Shown: positions 9,464 to 19,836, numbered from the stretch's first letter. The stretch: DNA of 40,942 nucleotides from Pseudomonas lopnurensis (GCF_015070855.1 NZ_JADDIX010000077.1:259647-300588), one strand, 5' to 3'. Program-made: numbers and translations. The notes: generated by a model from the letters alone, not told the origin.

Positions 9464-10407
9464 TGCGCCACCCCCGCTTCCACGGCCGGCGGCTCACCTT
9501 GCTCGGCGGCATCCTCGGCAGGCGGCTCGCTGGCCTGGCCCGCTTGCTCGGCGGCCTGGCGGTCCGCGTCGGCCTGCGCCTCGGCGGCTGCAGCGGCGCG
9601 TTCTTCCGGACTGCGCGAATCACTGAAGACCAGCATCAGATAGCGGCTGCGATTGAGCATCGCCGTCGGCACCGCCCGCACGATGGCGAAGGGCTGGCCG
9701 GAGCCGCGCACCACCTCGGTCACCTGGGCCACCGGGTAGCCGCTGGGAAAACGCTGACCGAGTCCGGAACTGATCAGCAGGTCGCCGGCCTTGATGTCCG
9801 CGGTTTCGGCCACGTGGCGCAGTTCGAGATAATCCGGATTGCCGGTGCCCGCGGCGATGGCGCGCAGGCCATTGCGGTTGACCTGCACCGGAATGCTATG
9901 GGTCACGTCGGTGAGCAGCAGCACTCGCGCGGCGTAGGGCAGCACTTCGACCACCTGCCCCATCAGGCCGCTGGCGTCGAGCACCGGCTGACCGAGGAAC
10001 ACGCCGTCCTTCGCGCCCTTGTCGATCAGGATGCGATGGGTGAACGGATTCGGATCGAGACCGATCAATTCGGCGACGAGAACCCGGTCGTCGACCAGCG
10101 CCGACGAGTTGAGCAGTTCGCGCAGACGCACGTTCTGCTCGGTCAGCATGGCCAGCTTCTGCAGCCGCCGCTGCATCAGCAGCGCTTCGGCCTTGAGCTT
10201 CTCGTTCTCGGCCATCAGGCTGCTGCTGCTGGCGATCTGTTCGGTGGCGCCCTTCCAGATGCGCACCGGCATGTCCGCCAGCCAGTAGAACGGCGTCAGC
10301 ACCAGCCCCATCTGGCTGCGCACCGTCTTCAGCGCGTCGAAGCGCGCATCCACCCCCATCAGCACGACACAAAGGACGACGAACACCAGCAGGCGCACAC
10401 CGAGCAA
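9460..10407 (-). CDS. mreC: Rod shape-determining protein MreC (start uncertain)
   Basis: MreC is the periplasmic scaffold linking MreB to the wall-synthesis enzymes. Seen here: membrane segment VRLLVFVVLCVVLMG near the N-terminus, a coiled coil (EKLKAEALLMQRRLQKLAML), then the beta-barrel core (RVLVAELIGLDPNPFTHRIL, VPVQVNRNGLRAIA-like text, SSGLGQRFPSGYPVAQV). The C-terminus ends in an Ala/Glu-rich tail. The coordinates use a TTG at 10405-10407, the only standard start codon found close to the N-terminus, but its Shine-Dalgarno spacing is poor. The frame stays open upstream and reads IKPLFAKGP just before it, which looks like real MreC sequence; a GAGG motif stands eight bases before the ATC at 10432-10434. 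No ATG or GTG occurs in frame before the upstream stop. Confidence 0.9.
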   Translation of the reverse strand: MLGVRLLVFVVLCVVLMGVDARFDALKTVRSQMGLVLTPFYWLADMPVRIWKGATEQIASSSSLMAENEKLKAEALLMQRRLQKLAMLTEQNVRLRELLNSSALVDDRVLVAELIGLDPNPFTHRILIDKGAKDGVFLGQPVLDASGLMGQVVEVLPYAARVLLLTDVTHSIPVQVNRNGLRAIAAGTGNPDYLELRHVAETADIKAGDLLISSGLGQRFPSGYPVAQVTEVVRGSGQPFAIVRAVPTAMLNRSRYLMLVFSDSRSPEERAAAAAEAQADADRQAAEQAGQASEPPAEDAAEQGEPPAVEAGVAQ

Positions 10408-10472
10408 AGGTCCCTTGGCAAATAGCGGCTTGATTGCGAATACCTCACGGCTGAAAGCTTCAAACTGAACGC

Positions 10473-10512
10473 GACAAGCCGAAAGCCGGTCTGACCGGGC
10501 TTTCGGCTTGTC
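10473..10512 (-). terminator. Perfect 15-bp stem-loop in the mreB-mreC gap
   Basis: GACAAGCCGAAAGCC (10473-10487) is perfectly complementary to GGCTTTCGGCTTGTC (10498-10512) around a 10-base loop that can itself pair further (GGTC/GACC). On the minus strand it lies between mreB and mreC. No clear T run follows, so attenuation, RNA stability control or a repeat origin are all possible. Confidence 0.55.
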
Positions 10513-10558
10513 CAGAGTCTATTGACGTTTAGGCACGAGCCGCGAGCGAAACGTCAAC

Positions 10559-10585
10559 AGCCCCCAGGAGCTTACCGCCTGGGGC

Positions 10586-10586
<1 letters not shown>
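10559..10586 (-). other. Second hairpin at the mreB stop codon
   Basis: AGCCCCCAGG (10559-10568) can pair with CCTGGGGCT (10578-10586), with one bulged C. The stem ends inside the mreB stop codon. With the 10473-10512 stem it makes the mreB-mreC spacer highly structured. Confidence 0.4.
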
Positions 10587-11938
<1,352 letters not shown>

Positions 11939-12226
11939 ATGGCGCTTGAACGCACCGAGGTGGAAAAGATCGCTCACCTGGCCCGCCTGGGCCTGGCTGA
12001 AGCCGACCTGCCCCGCACCACCGAGACCCTCAACAACATCCTTGGCCTGATCGATCGCATGCAGGCGGTCGACACCTGCGGCATCGAGCCGCTGGCCCAC
12101 CCCCTGGAGACCACCCAGCGCCTGCGCGCCGATGTGGTCACCGAGCGCAACCAGCGTGACGCCTACCAGGCGATCGCTCCCGCCGTGGAAGACGGCCTGT
12201 ACCTGGTCCCACGGGTGATCGAGTGA
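11939..12226 (+). CDS. gatC: Aspartyl/glutamyl-tRNA amidotransferase subunit C
   Basis: A 95-residue GatC, the small clamp subunit of GatCAB, which converts Glu-tRNA(Gln) and Asp-tRNA(Asn) to the amidated forms. Typical text: [12 protein letters not shown] at the N-terminus, [15 protein letters not shown] in the middle, and [11 protein letters not shown] at the end. The start at 11939 is set by GGAG nine bases upstream and by family length; a longer in-frame start at 11870 would add unlikely residues. gatA follows after 14 bases. Confidence 0.95.
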   Translation: MALERTEVEKIAHLARLGLAEADLPRTTETLNNILGLIDRMQAVDTCGIEPLAHPLETTQRLRADVVTERNQRDAYQAIAPAVEDGLYLVPRVIE

Positions 12227-12240
12227 TGAAGGACGCCGAT

Positions 12241-13692
12241 ATGCATCAACTGACGCTTGCCGAGATCGCCCGCAACCTCTCGCAGAAGCGTTTCTCCGCC
12301 GAAGAGCTGACCCGCACCCTGCTGGCGCGCATCGAGCAGCTCGACCCGCAACTCAACAGTTTCATCAGCGTCACCGAGGAACTGGCCCTCGAACAGGCCC
12401 GGGCCGCCGACGCCCGTCGCGCCGCGGGCGAGGACGGTGCGCTGCTCGGTGCGCCAATCGGTCACAAGGACCTGTTCTGCACCCAGGGCGTACGCACCAG
12501 TTGCGGCTCGCGGATTCTCGATGCATTCAAGGCGCCCTACGACGCCACCGTCGTGGAACGACTCGCCGCCGCCGGCACCGTCACCCTCGGCAAGCTGAAC
12601 ATGGATGAATTCGCCATGGGTTCGGCCAATGAGTCCAGCTACTACGGCCCGGTGAAGAACCCCTGGGACCCGACCCGCGTGCCCGGCGGCTCTTCCGGTG
12701 GCTCCGCCGCCGCCATCGCCGCCCGTCTGATCCCGGCCGCCACCGGCACCGACACCGGCGGTTCGATCCGCCAGCCGGCGGCACTGACCAACCTCACCGG
12801 CCTCAAGCCCACCTACGGCCGCGTGTCGCGCTGGGGCATGGTCGCCTATGCCTCCAGCCTCGACCAGGGCGGCCCCATGGCACGCACCGCCGAGGATTGC
12901 GCCCTGCTGCTGGCGGCCATGGCCGGCTTCGACCCCAAGGATTCCACCAGCGTCGAGCAGCCGCTGGACGACTACCTCGCCGCGCTGAGCCAGCCGCTCG
13001 CCGGCCTGCGCATCGGCCTGCCGAAGGAATACTTCGGTGCCGGTCTCGACCCGAAGATCGCCGACGCGGTGATGCGGGCGGTGGACGAGCTGAAGAAGCT
13101 CGGCGCCACGGTGAAGGACATCAGCCTGCCGAACATGCAGCATGCGATCCCTTCCTACTATGTGATCGCGCCGGCCGAGGCCTCCTCCAACCTCTCGCGC
13201 TTCGACGGCGTGCGCTTCGGCTACCGCTGCGAGAACCCCGCCGACCTCACCGATCTCTACAAGCGCTCGCGCGCCGAAGGCTTCGGTGACGAGGTCAAGC
13301 GCCGCATCATGGTCGGCACCTACGCCCTCTCGGCCGGCTATTACGACGCCTACTACCTGAAGGCACAGAAGATCCGCCGGCTGATCAAGAACGACTTCGT
13401 CGCCGCCTTCGAGGAGGTCGACGTGATTCTCGGCCCGACCACGCCGAACCTCGCCTGGAAGCTCGGCGAGAAGAACGCCGACCCGGTCTCGGCCTACCTG
13501 GAAGACATCTACACCATCACCGCCAACCTGGCCGGGATCCCGGGCATCTCCATGCCGGCCGGCTTCATCGACGGTTTGCCGGTGGGCGTGCAACTGCTGG
13601 CGCCGTACTTCCAGGAGGCGCGCCTGCTCAACGTGGCGCACCAGTACCAGCAAGTCACCGATTGGCACACGCGGGCACCGCAGGGCTTTTGA
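12241..13692 (+). CDS. gatA: Aspartyl/glutamyl-tRNA amidotransferase subunit A
   Basis: A 483-residue amidase-signature enzyme that releases ammonia from glutamine for GatB. The Ser-cisSer-Lys triad is visible as Lys76 (GHKDLFC), Ser151 ([11 protein letters not shown]) and Ser175 ([10 protein letters not shown]), with the spacing known for GatA. The ATG at 12241 ([13 protein letters not shown]) has AAGGA about eight bases upstream and gives the conserved N-terminus; an earlier ATG at 12226, overlapping the gatC stop, would add only five residues. Middle gene of gatCAB. Confidence 0.96.
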   Translation: MHQLTLAEIARNLSQKRFSAEELTRTLLARIEQLDPQLNSFISVTEELALEQARAADARRAAGEDGALLGAPIGHKDLFCTQGVRTSCGSRILDAFKAPYDATVVERLAAAGTVTLGKLNMDEFAMGSANESSYYGPVKNPWDPTRVPGGSSGGSAAAIAARLIPAATGTDTGGSIRQPAALTNLTGLKPTYGRVSRWGMVAYASSLDQGGPMARTAEDCALLLAAMAGFDPKDSTSVEQPLDDYLAALSQPLAGLRIGLPKEYFGAGLDPKIADAVMRAVDELKKLGATVKDISLPNMQHAIPSYYVIAPAEASSNLSRFDGVRFGYRCENPADLTDLYKRSRAEGFGDEVKRRIMVGTYALSAGYYDAYYLKAQKIRRLIKNDFVAAFEEVDVILGPTTPNLAWKLGEKNADPVSAYLEDIYTITANLAGIPGISMPAGFIDGLPVGVQLLAPYFQEARLLNVAHQYQQVTDWHTRAPQGF

Positions 13693-13703
13693 GGCATTGC
13701 CGC

Positions 13704-13728
13704 CCCCTCTCCCGCGAGAGGAGAGGGG
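13704..13728 (+). other. Stem-loop between gatA and gatB
   Basis: CCCCTCTC (13704-13711) pairs with GAGAGGGG (13721-13728) in the 61-base gatA-gatB gap. No T run follows, so it is more likely an RNA-stability element or a repeat remnant than a terminator. The gatB ribosome site (GAGGAA) comes just after it. Confidence 0.4.
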
Positions 13729-13753
13729 CTTATAGAGTTCGAGGAACACGCAC

Positions 13754-15202
13754 ATGCAATGGGAAACCGTGATCGGGCTGGAGATCCACGCACAGCTCGC
13801 CACCCAATCGAAGATCTTTTCCGGCAGCGCCACCACCTTCGGCGCCGAGCCCAACACCCAGGCCAGCCTGGTCGACCTCGGCATGCCCGGCACCCTGCCG
13901 GTGCTCAATGCCGAAGCCGTGCGCATGGCCTGCAAGTTCGGCCTGGCGATCGACGCGGTGATCGCCGAAAAGAACGTCTTCGCGCGCAAGAACTACTTCT
14001 ACCCGGACCTGCCCAAGGGCTACCAGACCAGCCAGATGGACCATCCCATCGTCGGCAAGGGGCACCTGGACATCACCCTGGAAGACGGCACCACGCGGCG
14101 CATCGGCATCACCCGCGCACACCTGGAAGAGGATGCCGGCAAGAGCCTGCACGAAGATTTCCACGGCATGAGTGGCATCGACCTCAACCGTGCCGGCACG
14201 CCGCTGCTGGAAATCGTCTCCGAGCCGGACATCCGCAGCGCCAAGGAAGCCGTGGCCTACGTCAAGGCGATCCACGCACTGGTCCGCTACCTGGGCATCT
14301 GCGACGGCAACATGGCCGAAGGCTCGCTGCGCTGCGACTGCAACGTCTCGGTGCGGCCCAAGGGCCAGGCCGAGTTCGGCACCCGTGCCGAGATCAAGAA
14401 CGTCAACTCCTTCCGTTTCATCGAGAAGGCGATCAACCATGAAGTGCAGCGCCAGATCGAGCTGATCGAGGACGGCGGCAAGGTGGTGCAGGAAACCCGC
14501 CTGTACGACCCGAACAAGGACGAGACGCGCTCCATGCGCAGCAAGGAAGAAGCCAACGACTACCGCTACTTCCCCTGCCCCGACCTGCTGCCGGTGGTGA
14601 TCGAGCAGCGCTTCCTCGACGAGGTGCGCGCCAGCCTGCCGGAGTTGCCGGTGCACAAGCGTGAGCGCTTCGAGCGCGAGTTCGGCCTGTCCGCCTACGA
14701 CGCCACGGTGCTGGCGGCCAGCCGCGAGCTGGCCGACTACTTCGAGGCGGTGCAGAGCGCCTGCGGCGATGCCAAGCTGTCGGCCAACTGGGTCATGGGC
14801 GAGCTGTCCAGCCTGCTCAACAAGGACAACCTGGACATCCAGCAATCGCCGGTTTCCGCCGAGCAGCTGGGCGGGATGATCCAGCGCATCAAGGACAACA
14901 CCATCAGCGGCAAGATCGCCAAGATGGTCTTCGAAGCGCTGGCCGCCGGCGAAGGCGCCACCGCGGATGAAATCATCGAGAAGAAAGGCCTCAAGCAGGT
15001 CACCGACACCAACGCCATCGAAGCGATGCTGGACGAGGTGCTCGCCGCCAACGCCGAGCAGGTCGAACAGTACCGCGCCAGCGACGAAGCCAAGCGCGGC
15101 AAGATGTTCGGCTTCTTCGTCGGCCAGGCGATGAAGGCCTCCAAAGGCAAGGCCAACCCCGGCCAGGTGAACCAACTGCTCAAGAAAAAACTCGAAGGCT
15201 AA
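13754..15202 (+). CDS. gatB: Aspartyl/glutamyl-tRNA amidotransferase subunit B
   Basis: A 482-residue GatB, the kinase/transamidase subunit that phosphorylates the tRNA-bound carboxylate and amidates it with ammonia from GatA. Conserved pieces: [13 protein letters not shown] (residues 3-15), [42 protein letters not shown], and the YqeY-like tail domain ending in [18 protein letters not shown]. The ATG at 13754 has GAGGAA upstream. Last gene of gatCAB; no clear terminator was seen after it. Confidence 0.96.
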   Translation: MQWETVIGLEIHAQLATQSKIFSGSATTFGAEPNTQASLVDLGMPGTLPVLNAEAVRMACKFGLAIDAVIAEKNVFARKNYFYPDLPKGYQTSQMDHPIVGKGHLDITLEDGTTRRIGITRAHLEEDAGKSLHEDFHGMSGIDLNRAGTPLLEIVSEPDIRSAKEAVAYVKAIHALVRYLGICDGNMAEGSLRCDCNVSVRPKGQAEFGTRAEIKNVNSFRFIEKAINHEVQRQIELIEDGGKVVQETRLYDPNKDETRSMRSKEEANDYRYFPCPDLLPVVIEQRFLDEVRASLPELPVHKRERFEREFGLSAYDATVLAASRELADYFEAVQSACGDAKLSANWVMGELSSLLNKDNLDIQQSPVSAEQLGGMIQRIKDNTISGKIAKMVFEALAAGEGATADEIIEKKGLKQVTDTNAIEAMLDEVLAANAEQVEQYRASDEAKRGKMFGFFVGQAMKASKGKANPGQVNQLLKKKLEG

Positions 15203-15340
15203 GGCTGAAGGGTCCGCGCGCGCTCCGCCCGCGGGCCTGCCCGGCTTGCCGCCCCGCCTCGCTCCACATCCATGGCACATGATCGATCCCGGGGCGCCAG
15301 CCGCGGGCTTTCTGCGGTCTACCCAACGAAAGGATCGTCC

Positions 15341-15745
15341 ATGCGCCAAACCCGGCTTCTCGTTCCGCTGCTGCTGGCCCTGCTGGTAGGCGGCTGTGCC
15401 GAGCGAGCGCCCGCGCCCTCGGCCGGAACACCGATCCCGGCACGCCAGGAAAGCTTCAGCCAGAGCGGCAAGGCCTCCTATTACGCCACGCTGCACCATG
15501 GCAAACGCACCGCCAACGGGGAAATCCATGACCAGAATGCCCTCGTCGCCGCGCACCGCAGCCTGCCGTTCGGCACCAGGGTGCGCGTCACCAACCTGCA
15601 CAACGGTAAGCAGGTAGTGGTGCGCATCAACGATCGGGGGCCGTTCCGTCGCGGCCGTATCATCGACGTTTCGCGCGCCGCCGCCGTGCAGCTGGACATG
15701 CTCGGCGCCGGCGTGGCCCGCGTGCGCATCGAAACCCTGCCATGA
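15341..15745 (+). CDS. Minimal RlpA-like lipoprotein (DPBB lytic transglycosylase family)
   Basis: A 134-residue lipoprotein: signal peptide with lipobox LLVGGC (Cys19), a short Pro/Ala linker, then one double-psi beta-barrel domain. RlpA enzymes cut denuded glycan strands at the septum. The catalytic pair is present as Glu61 (TANGEIHD) and Asp98 (RINDRGPF), 37 residues apart as in P. aeruginosa RlpA. The SPOR domain that takes classical RlpA to the septum is absent, so this is a short paralogue rather than rlpA itself. The ATG at 15341 has AAAGGAT upstream. It follows gatB by 138 bases, in the position I recall for the P. aeruginosa homologue. Confidence 0.88.
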   Translation: MRQTRLLVPLLLALLVGGCAERAPAPSAGTPIPARQESFSQSGKASYYATLHHGKRTANGEIHDQNALVAAHRSLPFGTRVRVTNLHNGKQVVVRINDRGPFRRGRIIDVSRAAAVQLDMLGAGVARVRIETLP

Positions 15746-15824
15746 GCCAGGCCATGACCTCAGTCGCCATCCTCCGCGCGCCCCTGATTGCGCCCGTTCC
15801 GCCCCAAAACCTGGAAACGGCCAC

Positions 15825-16910
15825 ATGTCGCTGATGACTTTCGCCTACCTGATCGGTGGCCTGGTGCTGCTGGTGGTCGGCGCCGAGGCGCTGGTGCGCG
15901 GCGCCGCCAGGCTGGCCGGGCGCTTCGGCATCCCTCCGCTGATCATCGGCCTGACCGTCGTCGCCTTCGGTACCAGCGCCCCGGAAACGGCGGTGAGCGT
16001 GCAGGCCTCGCTGAGCGGCAGCGGTGACATTGCCGTGGGCAATGTGATCGGCAGCAACATCGCCAACATCCTGCTGATTCTCGGGCTGTCCGCGGTGGTC
16101 GCACCACTGGTGGTGTCCCGTCAACTGATCCGCCTGGACGTCCCGGTGATGATAGGCGCCGGCCTACTCTGCTATGCCCTGGCCTGGGATGGCCGCATCA
16201 GTCGCCTCGATGGCGCCCTGCTGCTGATCTGCCTGGTCGGCTACACGCTGTTTCTGGTGATCGCCAGCCGACGCGAGCGAAACGCGCCGGCTGGCGACGA
16301 ATTCGTCACCGAGTTCGGTCCGGACGAAACCGCCAGACCGCTGGCCTGGCTCCTGCACCTGCTGCTCATCGTGATCGGCCTGGGCCTGCTGGTGGGCGGC
16401 TCGAACCTGCTGATCGAAGGCGCCGTGGCGTTGGCGCGCGCGCTGGGTCTATCGGAACTGGTCATCGGCCTGACGGTGGTGGCTGTCGGCACCTCGATGC
16501 CGGAACTGGCCACGTCGCTGCTGGCAGCGCTCAGGGGCGAGCGCGATATCGCGGTGGGCAACGTGGTCGGTAGCTGCATCTTCAACCTGCTGCTGGTGCT
16601 CGGCGCAGGCGCGGCGGTAGCCAGCGAAGGTCTATCGATCTCGCCGAACGCGCAGTCGTTCGACTTCCCCATCATGCTCACGGTTTTCGTCGCGTGCCTG
16701 CCGATATTCTTCTCCGGCTATTGCATCCGCCGCTGGGAAGGCCTGCTGTTCTTCGCCTATTACGTAGCCTACACGCTGTATCTGGTGATGTTCGCCACCG
16801 GCCTCGGCGCGATCGATCTGCTGCGCGATGCCATGCTCTGGTTCGCCTTCCCCTTGACGGCCATCACGCTTTTGGTGATCTTCCTGCGCGCCTGGCAGCG
16901 CCAGCGCTGA
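15825..16910 (+). CDS. Calcium/sodium antiporter, YrbG-type CaCA family (copy 1)
   Basis: A 361-residue inner-membrane cation exchanger with about ten membrane segments in two inverted halves. Both alpha-repeat motifs are present: AFGTSAPETAVS with GSNIANILL in the first half, and AVGTSMPELATS with GSCIFNLLL in the second. The latter has Cys where GSN is usual and where the downstream paralogue has Asn; the Ser and the second Asn, expected to bind cation, are kept. Probable role is exchange of Ca2+ or another divalent cation against Na+ or H+. The ribosome site is weak (GGAAA). A close paralogue follows 34 bases downstream. Confidence 0.9.
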   Translation: MSLMTFAYLIGGLVLLVVGAEALVRGAARLAGRFGIPPLIIGLTVVAFGTSAPETAVSVQASLSGSGDIAVGNVIGSNIANILLILGLSAVVAPLVVSRQLIRLDVPVMIGAGLLCYALAWDGRISRLDGALLLICLVGYTLFLVIASRRERNAPAGDEFVTEFGPDETARPLAWLLHLLLIVIGLGLLVGGSNLLIEGAVALARALGLSELVIGLTVVAVGTSMPELATSLLAALRGERDIAVGNVVGSCIFNLLLVLGAGAAVASEGLSISPNAQSFDFPIMLTVFVACLPIFFSGYCIRRWEGLLFFAYYVAYTLYLVMFATGLGAIDLLRDAMLWFAFPLTAITLLVIFLRAWQRQR

Positions 16911-16944
16911 TTCCCCCCCTTTCGTTTTTCCCGGAGCAACCATC

Positions 16945-18030
16945 GTGACCCTGATGACTTTCGTCTACCTTTTTGCCGGCCTGGTGCTGCTCGTCGCCGG
17001 CGCCGAGGTCCTGGTACGCGGCGCCGCCAGACTCGCCGCCCAGTTCGGCATCTCGCCGCTGGTGATCGGCCTGACCGTGGTCGCCTTCGGCACCAGCGCC
17101 CCGGAAACGGCGGTCAGCGTCCAGGCCGCGCTCAACGGCAGCGGCGATATCGCCATCGGCAACGTGCTGGGCAGCAACATCGCCAACGTCCTGCTGATCC
17201 TCGGCATGACCGCACTGGTCGCACCGCTGGTGGTATCGCGCCAGTTGATCCGCCTCGACGTGCCGATCATGATCGGCGCCAGCCTGGTCACCTTCGCGCT
17301 GGCCTGGGACGGCGAACTCAGCCGCCTGGACGGCGCGCTGCTGTTCACCGCCGTGGTGGTCTACACGCTCTTTCTGGTCATCAGCAGCCGCCGCGAGAAA
17401 GCCGCCGCAGCGGACGATGAGTTCGCCAAGGAGTTCGGCCTGGATCAGCCGGCCAAGCCCCATGCCGGCCTGATCAATGCCGGCCTGGTGATCGCCGGCC
17501 TGGCGCTGCTGGTGCTCGGCTCCAACTTCCTGGTCGAGGGTGCCGTGGCGCTGGCCCGCGCGCTGGGCCTGTCGGAACTGGTCATCGGCCTGACCGTCAT
17601 CGCCATCGGTACCTCGCTGCCGGAGCTGGCCACGTCGATGCTCGCCGCCTTCCGTGGCGAGCGGGATATCGCCGTCGGCAACATCGTCGGCAGCAACATC
17701 TTCAACCTGCTCTGCGTGCTCGGCCTGGCCTCGCTGGTTTCGCCGCTGGCGATCGCCGTGTCGCCCAATGCACTGGCCTTCGACTTTCCAGTGATGATCG
17801 CGGTCGCGCTGGCCTGCCTGCCGATCTTCTTCAGCGGCTACAGCATCAACCGCTGGGAAGGCCTGCTGTTCCTCGCCTATTACGTGGCCTATACGCTGTA
17901 CCTGGTACTGGCCAGCACCGGTCGCCCGCTTGCCGAGACCTTTGGCGACGCCATGCTCGGCTACGCGTTGCCGCTGACCCTGATCACCCTGCTGGTGATC
18001 AGCGCTCGCGCCTGGAAACGGCAGCACTGA
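16945..18030 (+). CDS. Calcium/sodium antiporter, YrbG-type CaCA family (copy 2)
   Basis: The second of two tandem 361-residue antiporters, of the same length and very similar along its whole span to copy 1, so a local duplication is the simplest origin. Alpha-repeat motifs are intact: AFGTSAPETAVS, GSNIANVLL, AIGTSLPELATS and GSNIFNLLC. The start is GTG at 16945 with GGAG nine bases upstream; it aligns with the start of copy 1, whereas the next ATG would remove three residues. It is convergent with the bactofilin gene 45 bases away. Confidence 0.9.
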   Translation: MTLMTFVYLFAGLVLLVAGAEVLVRGAARLAAQFGISPLVIGLTVVAFGTSAPETAVSVQAALNGSGDIAIGNVLGSNIANVLLILGMTALVAPLVVSRQLIRLDVPIMIGASLVTFALAWDGELSRLDGALLFTAVVVYTLFLVISSRREKAAAADDEFAKEFGLDQPAKPHAGLINAGLVIAGLALLVLGSNFLVEGAVALARALGLSELVIGLTVIAIGTSLPELATSMLAAFRGERDIAVGNIVGSNIFNLLCVLGLASLVSPLAIAVSPNALAFDFPVMIAVALACLPIFFSGYSINRWEGLLFLAYYVAYTLYLVLASTGRPLAETFGDAMLGYALPLTLITLLVISARAWKRQH

Positions 18031-18075
18031 AAGCCGACCTGTACACGGGCCTGCCTCGACAGACAGGCCCTCGGC

Positions 18076-18501
18076 TCAGCCTTCGCGAACCTGCGGCCGC
18101 GGCAGTTCGAGGACTTGTGCGCCCTCGTCTTCGTCGCCCATCCGGTTGAGCGTGCCGTCGACCACCGCACCGTTCTCCATGCTCAGCTGGCGGTAGCGGA
18201 TATTGCCGCGCACCCGTGCGTTGGAATGCAGCTCGAGCAGATGCTCCACCACGAGGTCGCCGACGATGGTGCCGTCGATCAGCGCATCGTAACTGCTGAC
18301 GTTGCCCTCGATTCGCCCTTCGGCACCCAACGCCAGCAGACTGTGCGTTCCCGGCTGGTGACGGACGTCGCCCGTCACCGTGCCGAGAATTTTCAGCCCC
18401 TCCTCGAACTGCATGTCGCCGACCATGGACACATTGCCGGAAATCAGGCTGGAAAACTGGTCGACGGTGACTCGCGAAACCCGCTTTTTCTTGTTGAACA
18501 T
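18076..18501 (-). CDS. Bactofilin family cytoskeletal protein
   Basis: A 141-residue bactofilin. These proteins form nucleotide-independent beta-helical filaments at the membrane and position wall enzymes. The core (about 15-120) shows the regular short repeats of a beta-helix: GNVSMVGDMQFEEGLKILG, GTVTGDV, AEGRIEGNVSS, DGTIVGDLVV, ARVRGNIRYRQLSMENGAVV. Flanking tails are short and charged or proline-rich. ATG 18499-18501 has GGAGGAG just upstream. It is the last of three close minus-strand genes headed by an M23 peptidase, so the filament probably localises that enzyme. Confidence 0.92.
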   Translation of the reverse strand: MFNKKKRVSRVTVDQFSSLISGNVSMVGDMQFEEGLKILGTVTGDVRHQPGTHSLLALGAEGRIEGNVSSYDALIDGTIVGDLVVEHLLELHSNARVRGNIRYRQLSMENGAVVDGTLNRMGDEDEGAQVLELPRPQVREG

Positions 18502-18518
18502 ACTCACTCCTCCACCTG

Positions 18519-18875
18519 TCAACGAGCCTTCTTCTGTTGCCGGAAGAAGGCCAGGTCTGTCTGCAATCGTTCGATCTGCGCGGACAATTGAGCGATGCGC
18601 CTGAGCAACTGCTGTTCCGTCGCCTGGGCTTCCTGGCGCTGCAATCGCCCCTGCTCCAGCGCCGCCTGGAGCGCCTGGTTCTCGGCGGCCATCGCGGCGA
18701 TCCGCCGCTGGTGGGCGGCGTTTTCCTCGCCGCGCAGCAACAGCAGCGCGACGACCAGGCACAGCATCGCGAACGTCGTCCAGAGCCATGGGCGCCCGGA
18801 TGGGGCGGCCAACAGACGGTGCTCGGCGCGCACCAGCTCGCGCGTGTTGGGTTTTCTAGTCGCGAGGCTGAACAT
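18519..18875 (-). CDS. Small membrane-anchored coiled-coil protein between M23 peptidase and bactofilin
   Basis: A 118-residue protein with no name that I recognise. It has a cytoplasmic N-terminus (MFSLATRKPNTRELVRAE), one membrane segment (about 31-47, TTFAMLCLVVALLLLRG) and a C-terminal coiled coil (about 50-115) rich in Gln, Glu, Ala and Leu. The start at 18873-18875 lies inside the end of the M23 gene, an overlap of 20 bases, and the stop is 17 bases before the bactofilin ATG. The tight packing implies that the three products work together; a connector or regulator of the peptidase is a reasonable inference. Confidence 0.8.
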   Translation of the reverse strand: MFSLATRKPNTRELVRAEHRLLAAPSGRPWLWTTFAMLCLVVALLLLRGEENAAHQRRIAAMAAENQALQAALEQGRLQRQEAQATEQQLLRRIAQLSAQIERLQTDLAFFRQQKKAR

Positions 18876-19836
18876 CGCTGTCCCGCTCCATATCGCCAAG
18901 GGCGAGGAAGCGCTGCGGGTCGACGAACCGTCCGTCGTGCAGCACCTCGAAATGCAGGTGTGGCCCGGTGGAGCGCCCGGTGGAGCCCACGGCCCCGATC
19001 CGTTGCTCGGGCGTGACCACCTCGCCCGCCCGTACATGCAGCCGCGACAGATGCGCGTAGCGCGTCACGAGCCGGTTGCCATGATCGATTTCCACTAGCT
19101 TGCCGTATGCGCCGCGATAACCGGCGAAGCGAACCCGGCCACCGGCGGCGGCGAACACGGCCGAACCGGAATTCGACGCGAAATCGACGCCGGAATGGAA
19201 GGCCAATCGCTTTCTGAATGGATCGATACGGTTGCCGTAGGCCGACCCCAGGCGCGCCTCCCCGACGGGACGGCGGGAAGGAATCGCCATGAGCGCCGCA
19301 TTGCGCTCGGCCACGCGCTGCATCATCGCGTCCAGCACCGCACGCATACAACGCACTGACGTCTCGCTACGCTCCAGATCGTCCAGCGATACGGCATCGA
19401 CCGCCAATTCCCCCGAACAGCCTCGCGGCGGCAACAGGATGCCCCCCTGCCCGGCACGGCCACGCGCCGGCCTCTCCGGCGCCAGCAAGGGCAACAGGCT
19501 CGGGTCGAGTGCCGAGAGCTGCTCGCCCAGGGCGCGCTGTTCACCCAGCATCTGCTGCAGCGCGAGCACATCGGATTCCAGCGATTTCAGCCGGCCGACC
19601 ACTTCGCCGACCCGGGTAATGGCGAAATGATCCTCATCGACGAGCGCGGGTTCGTCCAGGCTCGCGGACAACGGCTCGCTGCCCAGGTCCCGCCCGATCC
19701 AGACGCCACCGGCGAACGACCCCAGATTCAGCGCCGCCAGTAAAGCCAGGCTCGGGCCGAGCAGGCGGCGCAGGTTGACGATGCGATTGAGATCGCGCGT
19801 CAGCGAACGGCTCGAAGGTTTGAAAAACGGCATCAT
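18856..19836 (-). CDS. Membrane-anchored M23 (LytM-type) peptidoglycan endopeptidase
   Basis: A 326-residue protein with a basic N-terminus, one membrane segment (about 25-48), a coiled region (about 75-110) and a C-terminal M23 domain (about 195-310). The zinc and catalytic residues are all visible: His214 and Asp218 (FHSGVDFAS), His262 (RYAHLSRL) and the HxH pair His293/His295 (GPHLHFEV), so it should be an active DD-endopeptidase. Cys140 and Cys163 could form a disulfide. Two start codons adjoin (MM); the first at 19836 is taken. It overlaps the downstream coiled-coil gene by 20 bases, with bactofilin next, a grouping that suggests a wall-shaping module. Confidence 0.92.
   Translation of the reverse strand: MMPFFKPSSRSLTRDLNRIVNLRRLLGPSLALLAALNLGSFAGGVWIGRDLGSEPLSASLDEPALVDEDHFAITRVGEVVGRLKSLESDVLALQQMLGEQRALGEQLSALDPSLLPLLAPERPARGRAGQGGILLPPRGCSGELAVDAVSLDDLERSETSVRCMRAVLDAMMQRVAERNAALMAIPSRRPVGEARLGSAYGNRIDPFRKRLAFHSGVDFASNSGSAVFAAAGGRVRFAGYRGAYGKLVEIDHGNRLVTRYAHLSRLHVRAGEVVTPEQRIGAVGSTGRSTGPHLHFEVLHDGRFVDPQRFLALGDMERDSDVQPRD

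Noticed and set aside
13730..15826. Long minus-strand open frame opposite gatB and the RlpA-like gene
   Set aside because: gatB and the RlpA-like protein are unmistakable on the plus strand; the antisense product has no protein-family features.
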